Below, piece after piece: positions 8,804 to 19,936 of a stretch of DNA of 64,000 nt. Within the stretch, counting starts at the first letter, position 1. Every line of letters starts with the position of its first letter. The stretch comes from Litsea cubeba. Taxonomy: Eukaryota > Streptophyta > Magnoliopsida > Laurales > Lauraceae. The DNA is taken from the NCBI GenBank assembly GCA_012931725.1, contig WHSA01001296.1:1-64000 (forward strand), written 5' to 3'. The notes beneath the pieces were generated by a model that made no database searches, was not told the DNA's origin, and saw only the letters and a program-made list of their open reading frames with translations. The position numbers and the translations under genes were made by a program.

Positions 8804-11278
8804 TGATGGACCGGCGCATTCTGCCTGGTTCTACTGAGGTCGGCGGACGTGGGAGTCCGTTGGGTCCGACCCTTTCGTAACCGGGGGGTATAGGCATGCA
8901 TCAACATTTCTTTTGTGTGGGTGTGCCAGATTTTCTATTTTTACTTGGAATTGCAAGTGGTGATCCGGAGATCAACCTTCACAAGTAAAAAAGAAATCAA
9001 CTTCTTTCAAGTTTTCCATTGCACATATATTCAAGAAAAGAGACATTTTATTGATTTGTCGTGAAAGGCGATTCTTTTTGGCATTTATAGCCGATTTTGG
9101 CGTTTATAGCCGATTTACAATTCTTATCAATAATGAAAGACAAGAGTTGTGATTTTTGTCTCTTTTAAAAAAATACAAACTACAATGAAAAGTAAGAAAA
9201 GGAGGATCTAACTTCTCAGGAGATTGTGGAGGACCCATTCAGATTGACGGTCGCAAGCCATATGTGGACTTCGCCATCATCCATGCAGATGAGAATAGAG
9301 GATGCTATCAATTCGCTTGGCTTGGCTATAACCTCAGGTTTTTAGAGGACAAAGACCAAAAGGAGGTCCTATGTCCAATAAAAAACCAAGTAGACGGGCT
9401 GAAAAGCCAAGTCTAAGCCATTTGGAGGCAGAAGGAGAAGGCAAGGACCTTGGGGGGGGGGTAACCCCCAAGGGACTTTTGTCACCTTGTAGCGGTGGTT
9501 GGTGTAGAACTTCCGCAGAGTTTTCTCTCTTTTTCTTCTCTGGATTTCTGTGCTTTTTTCCGATCTAGTATCTGTCTTGTTTTTCCGATATTTTCTTTCT
9601 TTGGAATGCTCTCCTATTATAGGCTTTTAGGTAGCCATTTAGGAGGGTTTATGAGCCTTAATTGTCATAAAGCTACATAAAGGGAGGAGTTACAAGACTG
9701 AATTCTTTATTTTGTAACTCCTTTTTCTTGGCTTCTGATTGGCCGGAGGAGATTGAGGGCATTTAATTGCCTTTAATCGCCATGATGGGAGGAGTTTCAT
9801 GGGTTAAATGCCATGAATCTCTTGACTTGTAACTCCCGGATGCTTGCTTCTGATTGGGCCGTCCAAAGAAATGGATTAATGACTTTAATAAAGCTAGTCA
9901 ATTATCGCATTAAGTGGTCGCCGAGCAGCTGAAGAGTCACGGGCCGTGCCGCGTCTTTTGGGATTTTTCTGACGATGGTCATCGATGGATCTTTATGTAG
10001 ATCGACATCGGATGACCATGTAACTTCAGGTGTTGGTTGCCAACAGCGGGTCGGTGCCATCTGTCTTGTCGATTTCTCGATCGGTCGGGTAGAAAGCACA
10101 CTTTTTTTGGTTTACTAGTTGGCGATCAATGTTGATTTCGATACTCTTGATGATTAACCCGTGTTTTTGACGGATGTCAGAGGATTTGGTGTCTCAAAAG
10201 TATGAATATTGGCAAATACCAGAGGCCGGACGCTTCCCTGCGACCCTGGTGGGGGGGGGGGTTTCCCCCCCTTTTGTCCCGTTTTGTGTCCATTTTTGCT
10301 GTTTTTCGATTCTTTTTTCTTCTGTATTTTTCCTTGATATTTTTGATCATTTATTGGCCTGATTTCCCTGTAGAAAATCTGATGAGAATCCTTGCATTTT
10401 ATTTTGCAAAGTTTCCAATTTCCTGAGAAAGCCGAAGACTTTGTTGCGCAGAGCTGCCGATTTTCCGTCAGAAGCTGAAACTGGGTCAAACGATGTCGGA
10501 ATGACCTGAAATTCGGGGTGAAGCCTGCTGAGTAATAAATAAGACCAACTATAGGCTTTTGTTTGAGTTTTGAAGCCGTTTGGGGCCCTATCACCAGTAG
10601 ACTTGCTTTTATCGCGATGAAGATGTCGTGGCTTGATGTGTGGTCAACCGATGTCTGATTGACTTGAAATTTGACAGGGAACCTATTGGAGTCATTTTAA
10701 GATGATCCATAAGCTCTATCTTGGAAACCATGGTCCCGAGGAGCTTCGCCGTCGAGAGGCCTGATTTGGCTTTCGAGCGTCAAAGTATGGTTAAATGTTG
10801 TCGAAATGACCTGAAATTTGACGTGTAGCCCTTTGTAAGCATTTTGAAGCCGTCCATGTGCTCTATCTGATGAGTGATGGCCTCGGTGGTTCTCACCGCC
10901 GAGAGGCTAGATTTAGCTGTTCGAGGGTTGATGTAGGGTCAAACGTTGTCGGTTTGACTGGGAACTTGACGTGGAGCCTTTTAAATGTATTTTGAGACCA
11001 TCCATCAGCTCTGATCGAAGATTTAGTGTCTCCGATGCTTTCGCCGCCGGGAGCTCCTTTTCAGCTGCCGGAGAAGCGAAGTTAGGCCAAATGATTTTGA
11101 AATAGCCCAAAACTTCTTGTGTACTCTTCTTTTGGCTGTCTTGAAGGATCTTGCATTTTTTGTTTGATTCTGACAAGATTTGATTTTTTGGAAGTAGCAT
11201 TGCCTATTTAGGACAGGTTGCGACTTCATGTAGCTCTTTGAATCTTGAAGAGGCAAAGTGACATTTTTGGTGTCAACA
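8804..11278 (-). repeat. 5' LTR of element A
   Basis: In element orientation the LTR starts TGTTGACACC at 11278 and ends CCATCA at 8804, just before the candidate primer site. A length near 2.5 kb is within the range of Tat/Ogre-type LTRs. No partner LTR is in the window, so the borders rest on the TG...CA ends and the primer site only. It contains five ~148 bp degenerate repeats and two G-run/C-run hairpins. No protein is supported inside. Confidence 0.6.
10480..11205. repeat. Five degenerate ~148 bp repeats inside the LTR of A
   Basis: A motif like GGTCAAACGNTGTCGGAATGAC, followed by GAAATTTGAC..., recurs at 10484, 10642, 10789, 10937 and (weakly) 11085: spacings 158, 147, 148 and 148. Each unit also carries a GCCGTCGAGAGGC-like element. 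The copies are strongly diverged, so the array is older than the leader repeats. Confidence 0.75.
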
Positions 11279-11992
11279 GTGCTACCACACTGGGACCACG
11301 GGGATTTACCCGGCTCCGCATGGGCCCGAAGAGATTAATCCGGCCAAAAGGGCCGAGACATCGTCCGTTATAAAAAAAAAATAGTAATTTCCATGGTAAA
11401 AAAAAAAACGTACCGTGTTTGGTTAGTCAAAATAAGTGGAAGGAAAAGTTTTAGCAACCTGGAAGAAATTAACATTTTACTTCAACAGACCCAAAAGATT
11501 TCACCTTACAAAAGACAAGTGGGTACTTAGTATTTGTTGACTTTCATGTCACTTTACCTTACTTTACATCATTAAAAAAATGGATCTTACTTTACCTGTA
11601 ATTACCAGATCATCACCTTTTTCATTAATTTGACATTTGCTTGAACTTACTTTACTACTAAAAATAAACAAACATGATGCAGCCGGTTGAACCAAAATAA
11701 AGATATGCATCCTATTATGTTTTCTTCCTTACAAAATGAGATCCAAAGTAACTATTTGGCAATTCTATTTAGAGGCTCTTATTCTCTTAAAGAGGTTTGA
11801 AAATGCATTAAGTGCGTTTGGTAACCACTCTAACCACGTCCATTTCAAACCTCAAATAGACCTCCTTCTGCCCAGCCCCCAAAACCAACTGAATCAAAAC
11901 GGACACTCATGCCTGAAACGAAAAGAGACACTCACGTATGAAGCGGAATGACACAATAACTGGGCGGTGATATTGACATCACCATTCTTTTC
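11279..11992. other. Intergenic spacer between elements A and B
   Basis: Flank of two elements. I see A-runs near 11370-11410 and no coding, RNA or terminal-repeat signal. The last five bases (TTTTC, 11988-11992) are the target duplication of element B. Confidence 0.6.
11988..11992. other. Target-site duplication of element B, left
   Basis: TTTTC immediately before the left LTR; the same five bases follow the right LTR at 21785-21789. Confidence 0.9.
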
Positions 11993-12880
11993 TGTGTGGG
12001 GAAATTTCCAGAACTCCAGGATTACGCTAACCACAGCCATCAGATGAGACTAAGCACTCTCACGTGCCATCCGTATGCCATCCACGTGGCACCAGACTCA
12101 CCTCGGCTAGCGGGGCAGAGGCCTCAACCAAAGTCAGACAGCTCCAGGCCGCTAGCGCCGAGCTCGGCTACCCCATGTGCCCATCTCGGCTGAGAGCTCC
12201 ACCCCGGCTGAAGGAGCCGGGACGAAAACCGAGGCACGAAAGGACTTCCACTCGCACCCCTCATCCCCCACGTCGTCAGGCACGTGGAGGAATAGGGGCG
12301 CGAGCCAGTGAGACAGGAGCGACATCCAGCCGTCCACAATCTTCGCCAGATCACTGACATGGCGGCATCCAGCGGCTGAAGCCACATCAGGGCGAGGCCC
12401 GAGGGTGGATCCGATGGTACCCCAACCGTCAAAGGCGCCCAACACGATCTGGCCCAACGTGACGCGCATTTAATGCAACGTGGGCTGATCCGACTGGCAT
12501 TAAATGCCGAGTGGGCTGGATTGGACCACATTAATTGCAACGTGGGCTGATCATGACTTCCCAGTCGAATCATGAGACCCATGCCAAGATATCGTCCAAG
12601 ATATCTTCCTAATCGTCTATAAATAGAGCTGCATTTCACATGCAAGGTATGCACAATACAACCCACCGAGCTGTTACTCTGCCTCTCTTCTTCCTCTCCT
12701 TCCATTGTTCCAGTTCATTCACTGACTTTGGCATCGGAGAGCCTTGCGCCGCCCAGGCCAGGGTCTTCTGACCGTTTGCTCTTCTCTTTCAGGCTTTCGG
12801 ACGGTACCCAGTCATCACCACCTTGGATAAGTCCTCTAAGGCTCCCCTGTTATTGTGGGTCATTATTTTCTGCACCTACA
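11993..12880 (+). repeat. 5' LTR of element B
   Basis: 888 bp, starts TGTGTGGGG and ends GCACCTACA. It matches the right LTR (20917-21784) throughout apart from scattered substitutions and a 20 bp segment near 12390-12410 missing on the right. A TATAAATA box at 12618-12625 marks the promoter; transcription would start about 30 bp downstream. The LTR of element C has the same layout. Confidence 0.97.
12618..12625 (+). promoter_or_regulatory. TATA box of the B LTR promoter
   Basis: TATAAATA, identical in the right LTR (21532-21539) and in the C LTR on the minus strand (52816-52823). It lies about 260 bp before the LTR end, leaving room for R and U5. Confidence 0.75.
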
Positions 12881-12882
12881 AT

Positions 12883-12900
12883 TGGCGCCGTCTGTGGGAA
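12883..12900 (+). other. Primer-binding site of element B
   Basis: TGGCGCCGTCTGTGGGAA starts two bases after the LTR end. TGGCGCC... sites of this kind are common in plant Ty3/gypsy elements; the priming tRNA is not assigned. Confidence 0.8.
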
Positions 12901-12959
12901 AGTAATATCCCAACCTTCCCAACTTTCCCAACCTCCTCAACCTCAATCTCCCAGAAACC

Positions 12960-14718
12960 ATGCCTCCGAAAGCTAAGAAGGGCGGAGAATCTTCGAGAGC
13001 AGCGCTCGAGCTGCCAGCACCATCGGCAGACGTCCCTCCTCAGGGGCGCTCCCGAACGGTGCATGGCACGTCAGCAGGCGAGGGCCGCTTAGGCTCGCAG
13101 CTTTTTGTTGAGGTCCCCCTCCAAGAAGGACTCGAGACCTCGTTCTCAGCAGACGAAGTTATGCCACCCCGACGCGACGAGCGTCGGCATGAGCGTCCTC
13201 GCAAAGATAAGGCCGTTGCCGTGGAAGAAGCGCGTCGAGTTCAGCCTCCTGCCGCTGGAGGAGATGTTGCAGCTCAAAATGCTCTCCTCCAGAAGTAAGA
13301 GCGGTTGATCCGCGAGCTCCAGCAGCAGCTGAGAGCAGCGCAGACTGCCTCATTGAGGCAAGTCTCTGATCCTTAAGGAAAGAAAAAGGACGCCCCCAGC
13401 AGGGCAGCCCAGCCTCCTCGCGAAGATCTCAGAAACCATCTGGACCACAAGCGGAGCCAGATCCATGACGAAGGCTTTAGTAACAGCCGGAGTCATCATA
13501 GCCGCGATGGCCGAGCCCATAGCCATCACAGCCCGAACCACTCCAAGCGAAAGTCAAGAGCCCAGACTCCGGAAAAGGACGACGAGCAAGAGCGATTTGA
13601 CAAGCGCGTCAGGTTGGCTCTTCAGCGTAACCTGGACGTGCGGGACCAGAAGCAGATCTGTGGCCACACGGATCTAGGGGCCTCGCCCTTCACGAGGGAC
13701 ATCGAGCGCACCCCCTTGCCCAAAAAGTTCTCCGTCCCGCGGTTCGTCCCCTACGACGGACTGTCCGACCCATCCGCTCACCTCCGTCACTTTTCCCAGA
13801 AGATGTCCATCTGGGGAAACGAGGGTCACCTTAACTGCAAAATCTTCTCCTCCAGTTTGGGTGACCTCCCTCTGAAGTGGTTCTGCGCCCTCCCAGAGGA
13901 GTCGATTTCGAGCTGGAAGGAGCTCCAGCTCTCCTTTCTGAAGAAGTTCCAAGCTTACAGCGTCGTCCCCAAGAAAGAAGGGGACCTTCTCGCCCTGAGA
14001 ATGAAGCAGGGTGAGACCCTCGCCAAGTTCGCCCGACGATTCTGGGCAGTTTATAGCCAGATCGAGGGCACTAGGGAAGAGATAGCGATCTACGCCTTCC
14101 AACATGCCCTGATCCCCGGCCACGACCTCCGGAAGGACTTGGTCGGAGACCCCCCAGAGTCCATGCCAGAGCTGATGTCCCGGATAAAGCGCTTTGTCGC
14201 CCCGGAGGAAGATGAAATCCAGGCCCGGGAAGAGGGCGGAAGACTGGAGCCCGAGCAGAAGAGCAACTAGCCTCGGCAGAGAAGTGGGGGTCCTGTCAGA
14301 AGCAAGAGCCCAAGCAGGCCTGGTCCGCCAGTTCGGCGAAGCCTACGTCGTCCCGATCTGGGGGTACCTGGAGGCCCAAACCTCCCACCAGCGCCGGTCA
14401 GAGCGTCAACGTCGTCTTCAAGGAGCCGACGTACTGTATCCTGAGCAAGATAAAAACTAAGCCGTTCTTCCAGTGGCCTCCGCCCTTGAAGAATGAGCCC
14501 ACCACCGGCAGCCGAAGCAAGCTCTACAGCTCCTACCACAAGGGTAAAGGGCACAGGACCGAGGACTGCAATTCTCTGAAGTTGTACCTAGAGAAGCTAG
14601 CCAGCAGGGCCACATTCCAGAGTTCGTCAAGGCCGATGATGCCGGCGGCAGCGAGGGCCGAGTTCACCAGAGCGCGGCTCGGGAGCCAGACATTGAGGAT
14701 TCCGAGAAGATCATTAAA
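12960..14718 (+). pseudogene. gag: gag of element B
   Basis: Starts at ATG 12960 (MPPKAKKGGESSRAALELPA), 80 bp after the LTR. One frame runs to 14270, broken by TAA at 13296-13298 and 13374-13376 and TAG at 14268-14270. The capsid core (13614-14270) contains the segments GLSDPSAHLRHFSQKMSIWG, LGDLPLKWFCALPEESISSW and LALRMKQGETLAKFARRFWA, typical of retrotransposon gag. A zinc finger follows about 14525-14570 in another frame; its first cysteine is serine (SSYHKGKGHRTEDC), whereas element C keeps CSYHKGNGHKNEDC. Indels near 14290 and 14610 shift the frame. Comparison with C shows that the ancestral gag-pol was one continuous frame. Confidence 0.9.
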
Positions 14719-15447
14719 GTGATCCATCTGGCATCCTCAGTCCCCTCTCCTTCGTCTCGTGGGGGCTCACAGGCCCGCGCCGAGGCCAGGCGAGCGTCGC
14801 ATGGGAAGGAGGTGATGAAAGCCGAGCTCGCACCGGCATCCAAGAGAGCTCGCCGAGACCGACCCGCGATCTCGTTCTCAGATAAGGATCTAGAGGGAAT
14901 CCAGCTCCCTCACAACGACCCCTTGCTCCTCACAATGAAGCTAAGGGACTTCACCGTGAAGAGGATCCTCGTCGACTCTGGCAGTTCTTCCGAGGTCCTC
15001 TACTACGACTGCTTCAAGAAGATGAACCTCTCGGAAGCAGACCTCACGGAGGTCCGTGCACCCCTACTAGGGTTGTCCGCCACGCCAGTCTACCCCAAGG
15101 GTAGGATCACCCTAGAGACCCGGGTCGGCGGAGGCTCCGTGTTGGCCGACTTCCTGGTCGTGGACGCCCCTTCTCCCTACAACGTCATCTTGGGCAGAAC
15201 GTGGCTCCACAAGTTGGAAGCAGTCCCTTCTTCCCTCCACCAGAAACTGAAGTTCGTCCTCGAGAATAAGGAGGGCGCAATGGAAGTGGTCACGGTGGAG
15301 GGAGATCAGCAGCAGGCTAGGCAGTGCATGCTGGCCGCGGTCCCAGCAGTGAAGGAGTCAGAGCGCGTCAACCTCGCCGAATTCGAGAAAGGCCTAGACG
15401 AAATCGGCCGAGATCCTGAGAAGAAAAGCATCGAGGACCTGGCCTAG
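14719..15447 (+). pseudogene. Aspartic protease region of element B
   Basis: The active site is ILVDSGSSSEVLY (Asp codon 14974-14976, intact), followed about 70 residues later by PYNVILGRTWLHKLEAVPSS, the second half of the retropepsin fold. The N-terminal 60 residues are a basic linker. A TAG at 15445-15447, where C has a Glu codon, ends this stretch; the same frame resumes as RT. The protease would mature the polyprotein in the particle (family knowledge). Confidence 0.9.
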
Positions 15448-17292
15448 GTCACGCTAAACTCGGCAGACCCAGATAGGTTCTTCCTGATCGGCACCCAGCT
15501 GCCCGACGAAGAAAGAGCCGAGCTCTCAAGGTTCCTGATGCAGAACGTCGACGTCTTTGCTTGCAGCCCAAGTGAAATGCCTGGGGTTGACCCAGAGGTC
15601 ATGTGCCACAAGTTAAACGTGGACCCCGACCACAAACCAGTAGTGCAGAGGGCCCGGAGGACAGGGCTGCAACAGACAGACGCGGTCATCGAAGAGATCG
15701 ACAACCTGCTCAAGGCAGGAGCCATCCGGGAAGTCCAGTACCCGGTCTGGCTGGCCAACACGGTGGTGGTCAAGAAGAAAACTGGTAAATGGAGGGTGCG
15801 CGTGGACTTCACAGACTTGAACAGGGCCTGCCCTAAAGACAGTTTCCCCCTTCCAAAAATTGACCAACTGATCGACGCCACCGCTGGTCACGACCGAATG
15901 AGCTTCCTCGACGCCTACAGAGGCTACCACCAGATTCCACTATTCGAGCCTGACGAGGAGAAAACGTCATTCATAACCCCCCGCGGCACTTACTGCTATA
16001 AGGTGATGCCCTTCGGGCTAAAGAACGCGGGGGCGACCTATCAGCGCCTCGTGACTAAGATGTTCCAGGCTCAGCTCGGCCGAACAGTAGAGGTGTACAT
16101 TGACGACATGGTCGTCAAATCAGTGCACTCCAGCGACCACCTGGCGGATCTGGGCCAAGTCTTCGACATCCTTCACGCGTACAAGCTCAAGCTAAACGCT
16201 TCCAAGTGCGCCTTCGGCGTAGCCTCTGGCAAGTTCCTCGGCAGCTTGGTGACGCGGAGGGGGATAGAGGCTAATCCGGACCAGATCACCGCAATCCAGG
16301 GCATTCAGAGCCCCTCTACCACGAAAGAAGTCCAGAAGCTTACGGGAATGGCTGCAGCACTCAATCGCTTCATCAGCCGGTCATCAGATAAGTGCAGGCC
16401 TTTCTTTCAGCTTCTAAAGAAAAATTTGAAATTCCAGTGGACCCCTGAGTGCGACCAGGCATTGGCCGCGCTCAAAACTTATTTGATGTCATCACCCTTA
16501 CTCTCCACCCCAACTCTGGGGGAGATTTTGTATTTATATCTTGCGGTCTCGGATCACGCAGTGAGCTCCGTCCTCATCAGGGAGGACGAGGGAATTCAAA
16601 AACCAATTTACTATACAAGCAAGACCCTGCTCGATGCCGAGACCAGGTACCTTTTGTTGGAGAAGCTTGTGTTGGCCCTCGTCAGTGCCTCCCGCAAGCT
16701 CTCCCATTATTTCCAATCCCACACCATTGTGGTGATCACAGAGCATCCACTCCGTTCAATATTCAAGAAGGCTGACTTTTCAGGGCGAATATCAAAGTGG
16801 GCAGTTGAACTGGGGCAGTATGATATACAGTACCGTCCCCGAACTGCGATCAAAGCCCAAATTCTGGCAGACTTCATCGTTGAATTCGTCTCGCCCAATT
16901 CAGCTCCGACCCAGCCCAGCACGGCACTGGGGGGCACAGGGCGCGAGCCAGAACTGACTGAGGTCGAACAGCCTCCCACCTCGGCATGGAAGATCTTTGT
17001 CGACGGGTCATCCACCTCCAAGAGAGCTAGTGCCGGCATAGTCCTCCAATCGCCAGAGGGTCTGGTCATAGAGCAGGCTTTCACCCTGGACTTCAAAGCA
17101 ACAAACAATGAGGCAGACTATGAAGCGCTAATAGCAGGGTTGAACAGCGCCCAAATCCTCGGAGCCCAACACCTGGTGATCTTTAGCGATTCTCAACTGG
17201 TAACTAGCCAGCTCGATGGAGACTACCAGGCCAGGGACGACAGGATGGCAGCCTATTTAGCCCTTGCGAAAAAACTGATGTCTCATTTCTAG
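15448..17292 (+). pseudogene. pol: Reverse transcriptase and dual RNase H of element B
   Basis: From Met 15538 the RT motifs are intact: WRVRVDFTDLNRACPKDSFP, FLDAYRGYHQIP, MPFGLKNAGATYQRL and YIDDMVVK (residues 187-190). The canonical Ty3 RNase H follows at about 300-425 (YLYLAVSDHAVSSVLIREDE, YYTSKTLLDAETRYL). A second RNase H starts at about 485 (IFVDGSSTSKRASAGIVL, SDSQLV); its expected catalytic Glu, in NEAEYEAL of element C, is Asp here (NEADYEAL). TAG 17290-17292, from CAG, ends the frame. Two RNase H domains are a Tat-group trait. Confidence 0.92.
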
Positions 17293-18707
17293 AAAGCCGA
17301 GGTCAGGCAAATATCCCGAGATACCAATACGCACGCAGATGCGCTTGCGAACCTGGCCTCCGCCGTCGAAGCAGGGAAGAAAAGGACCATCGAGGTTGGG
17401 TCAGTATCAAGGTCAAGCTTGGAACTCCATTCATCTCGGCTTGTCCTCTGTGCTGATCTCGGCCCAAGCTGGATGGATCCAATCATCGCCTACTTAAAGG
17501 ATGACCAGCTCCCTGAGGACAAGACTGAAGCTCACTGGATTAGACTCAAGGCAGCTCGATTCTGGCTCTCTCCCGAAGGCAAACTCTACAGGAAATCCTT
17601 CACAGGTCCATACCTCCAGTGCGTCCATCCGAGCAAAGTGGACGACTTCCTGTATGAGATCCACGAAGGAATCTGCGGTAGTCACATAGGAGGCCGATCA
17701 CTGGCTTATAGAGCAATAAGCCAGGGTTACTGGTGGCCCTACATGCAAAAGGACGCGAAGGTATACGCCAGGAAGTGCGAGAAGTGCCAGAAGTTCTCCC
17801 ACTCTCTCCACCAGCCAGCATAAGATCTGAGTCCCCTCACTAGCCCATGGCCCTTCGCTCAATGGGGCCTGGACATCGTGGGGCCTCTTCACCGAGCTCC
17901 AGGAAACAAGAGATGGCTGATAGTCGCTACAGACTACTTCACAAAGTGGATAGAAGCTGAACCGTTGTCCTCAATCACAGACAGGGACTCCAGGAATTCG
18001 TTTGGAAAAACATCCTAACGAGGTTCGGCATCCCCCGGACCCTGATTTCGGACAACGGGACTCAGTTCGACTCCAAGTCCTTCAGAGACTTCTGCCAAGA
18101 GCACGGTATCAGAAACCATTACTCCACTCCGGCATATCCACAGAGTAATGGCCAGGCAGAAATCTCTAACAAAGTGATCCTGGACGGCCTGAAGAAGCGA
18201 CTGGACAAGGCAAAAGGAAGATGGACAGAGGAGCTTCCGAGCGTGCTACGGGCATACAGAACAACTCCAAGGAGGTCCACCTCGGCAACACCTTTCTCTC
18301 TGGCCTACGGGATAGAGGCGGTCATTCCTTTAGAGATCGGCCTTCCCACCCTGAGGACAGAGCTGGTCGACCAAGGCCGGAATGACACGAACCTGGCAAT
18401 GGAGCTGGAGCTGGCAGACGAGCGACGAGAAGCAGCAGCCCTGCGACTGACCGATTATCAGCAGCGGTTAGCCAAGGCATACAATCAAAATGTCAGAGAA
18501 AGAAGATTCTCCATGGGAGAGCTGGTTCTAAAGAAGACCCTGCCAGCTGACAAAGAACCAAACGAAGGGAAGCTGGCTCCAAACTGGCATGGCCCATTCA
18601 GGGTAGTCTCACTGGCAGGGAAATCAGCCTACAAGCTAGAAGACTTAGAGGGCAAGCCACTGCCGAGGCCGTGGAATGCATCCCACCTAAAGGAATTCTA
18701 TTTCTAA
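17293..18707 (+). pseudogene. Integrase of element B
   Basis: Continues the pol frame: end of the second RNase H, then the H-H-C-C zinc-binding domain (YEIHEGICGSHIGG ... CEKCQKF), interrupted by TAA at 17821-17823 (CAA in C). The catalytic core begins GLDIVGP and loses frame at about 17990 through a one-base deletion, so the SDNGTQF and GQAEISN motifs are in a shifted frame; the C-terminal domain (18174-18707) is open and ends WNASHLKEFYF. No chromodomain is present, unlike chromoviruses. Integrase would insert the cDNA in the nucleus (family knowledge). Confidence 0.9.
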
Positions 18708-18788
18708 AGATGTAATGAATCCCGAATCAATGAAAGCAGCTTTTCGCCCTGTCATCAATCTGCCGTCTCTCTTTCACTGACTCCGGCA

Positions 18789-19815
18789 ACTCCAAGGGTT
18801 CGTAGCCCTGGAAGGAGGCCTCGAGTTCGAACACTCGGCCGAATTCCTAAAGTCGGGGTTTTACCCCACTCCAAGGGTTCGTAGCCCTGGAAGGAGGCCT
18901 CGAGTTCGAACACTCGGCCGAATTCCTAAAGTCAGGGTTTTATCCCACTCCAAGGGTTCGTAGCCCTGGAAGGAGGCCTCGAGTTCGAACACTCGGCCGA
19001 ATTCCTCAAGTCAGGGTTTTACCCCACTCCAAGGGTTCGTAGCCCTGGAAGGAGGCCTCGAGTTTGAACACTCGGCTGAATTCCTAAAGTCAGGGTTTTA
19101 TCCCACTCCAAGGGTTCGTAGCCCTGGAAGGAGGCCTCGAGTTCGAACACTCGGCCGAATTCCTAAAGTCAGGGTTTTACCCCACTCCAAGGGTTCGTAG
19201 CCCTGGAAGGAGGCCTCGAGTTCGAACACTCGGCCGAATTCCTAAAGTCAGGGTTTTATCCCACTCCAAGGGTTCGTAGCCCTGGAAGGAGGCCTCGAGT
19301 TCGAACACTCGGCCGAATTCCTAAAGTCAGGGTTTTATCCCACTCCAAGGGTTCGTAGCCCTGGAAGGAGGCCTCGAGTTCGAACACTCGGCCGAATTCC
19401 TAAAGTCAGGGTTTTATCCCACTCCAAGGGTTCGTAGCCCTGGAAGGAGTCCTCCAGTTCGAAGACTCGGCCGAATTCCTAAAGTCAGGGTTTTATCCCA
19501 CTCCAAGGGTTCGTAGCCCTGGAAGGAGGCCTCGAGTTCGAACACTCGGCCGAATTCCTAAAGTCAGGGTTTTATCCCACTCCAAGGGTTCGTAGCCCTG
19601 GAAGGAGGCCTCGAGTTCAAACACTCGGCCGAATTCCTAAAGTCAGGGTTTTATCCCACTCCAAGGGTTCGTAGCCCTAGAAGGAGGCCTCGAGTTCGAA
19701 CACTCGGCCGAATTCCTAAAGTCAGGGTTTTATCCCATTCGAAGGGTTCACAGCCCTGGAAGGAGGCCTCGAGTTCGAACACTTGGCCGAATTCCTAAAA
19801 TCCGGGTTTATACAC
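18789..19815. repeat. 79 bp minisatellite, 13 copies, element B
   Basis: Units start ACTCCAAGGGTTCGTAG at 18789, 18868, 18947, 19026 and so on, exactly 79 bp apart, to a last diverged copy at 19737. Units contain CTCGAG, TTCGAA and GAATTC palindromes. Most copies are identical, showing recent homogenisation. The array begins about 80 bp after the integrase stop. Element C has the homologous array with a 59 bp unit. Confidence 0.97.
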
Positions 19816-19936
19816 CCCTCAAAGACCGTTGCCGAACTCATGCTCACATAGCCGAGACCAGCGGTATTCTGGATCCACCTCGGCGCACAAGCAGTTCGTC
19901 TCGGCCAAAGCCAGCCATTTCGGCCAAGGACAGTTT

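Larger units (their letters stand above)
1..11278 (-). mobile_element. Element A: Ty3/gypsy retrotransposon with G-patch domain, 5' part
   Basis: Reading the minus strand from 11278 to 1 gives, in order, an LTR starting TGTTGACACC, a candidate primer site, a repeat-rich leader, gag, a CHHC zinc finger, an acidic linker, an aspartic protease, a G-patch, reverse transcriptase and the start of RNase H, where the window ends. This order and the long LTR fit the plant Tat/Ogre group of Ty3/gypsy elements (family knowledge); the exact lineage is inference. gag stays in one frame from 7022 to about 4521 but carries several stops, pol has frameshifts near 715 and 2765, and the RT catalytic motif is mutated, so the copy is dead. 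The 3' LTR, and therefore the target duplication, lies outside the window. Confidence 0.85.

Noticed and set aside
12124..12705. 193-residue open frame on the minus strand inside the B LTR
   Set aside because: It lies antisense in the LTR over promoter and TATA box, has no recognisable domain, and is altered by the 20 bp deletion in the other LTR. GC-rich LTR sequence gives chance frames.
18789..19815. Regular repeats that might suggest a CRISPR array
   Set aside because: Units are contiguous 79 bp repeats without variable spacers, inside a plant retrotransposon.
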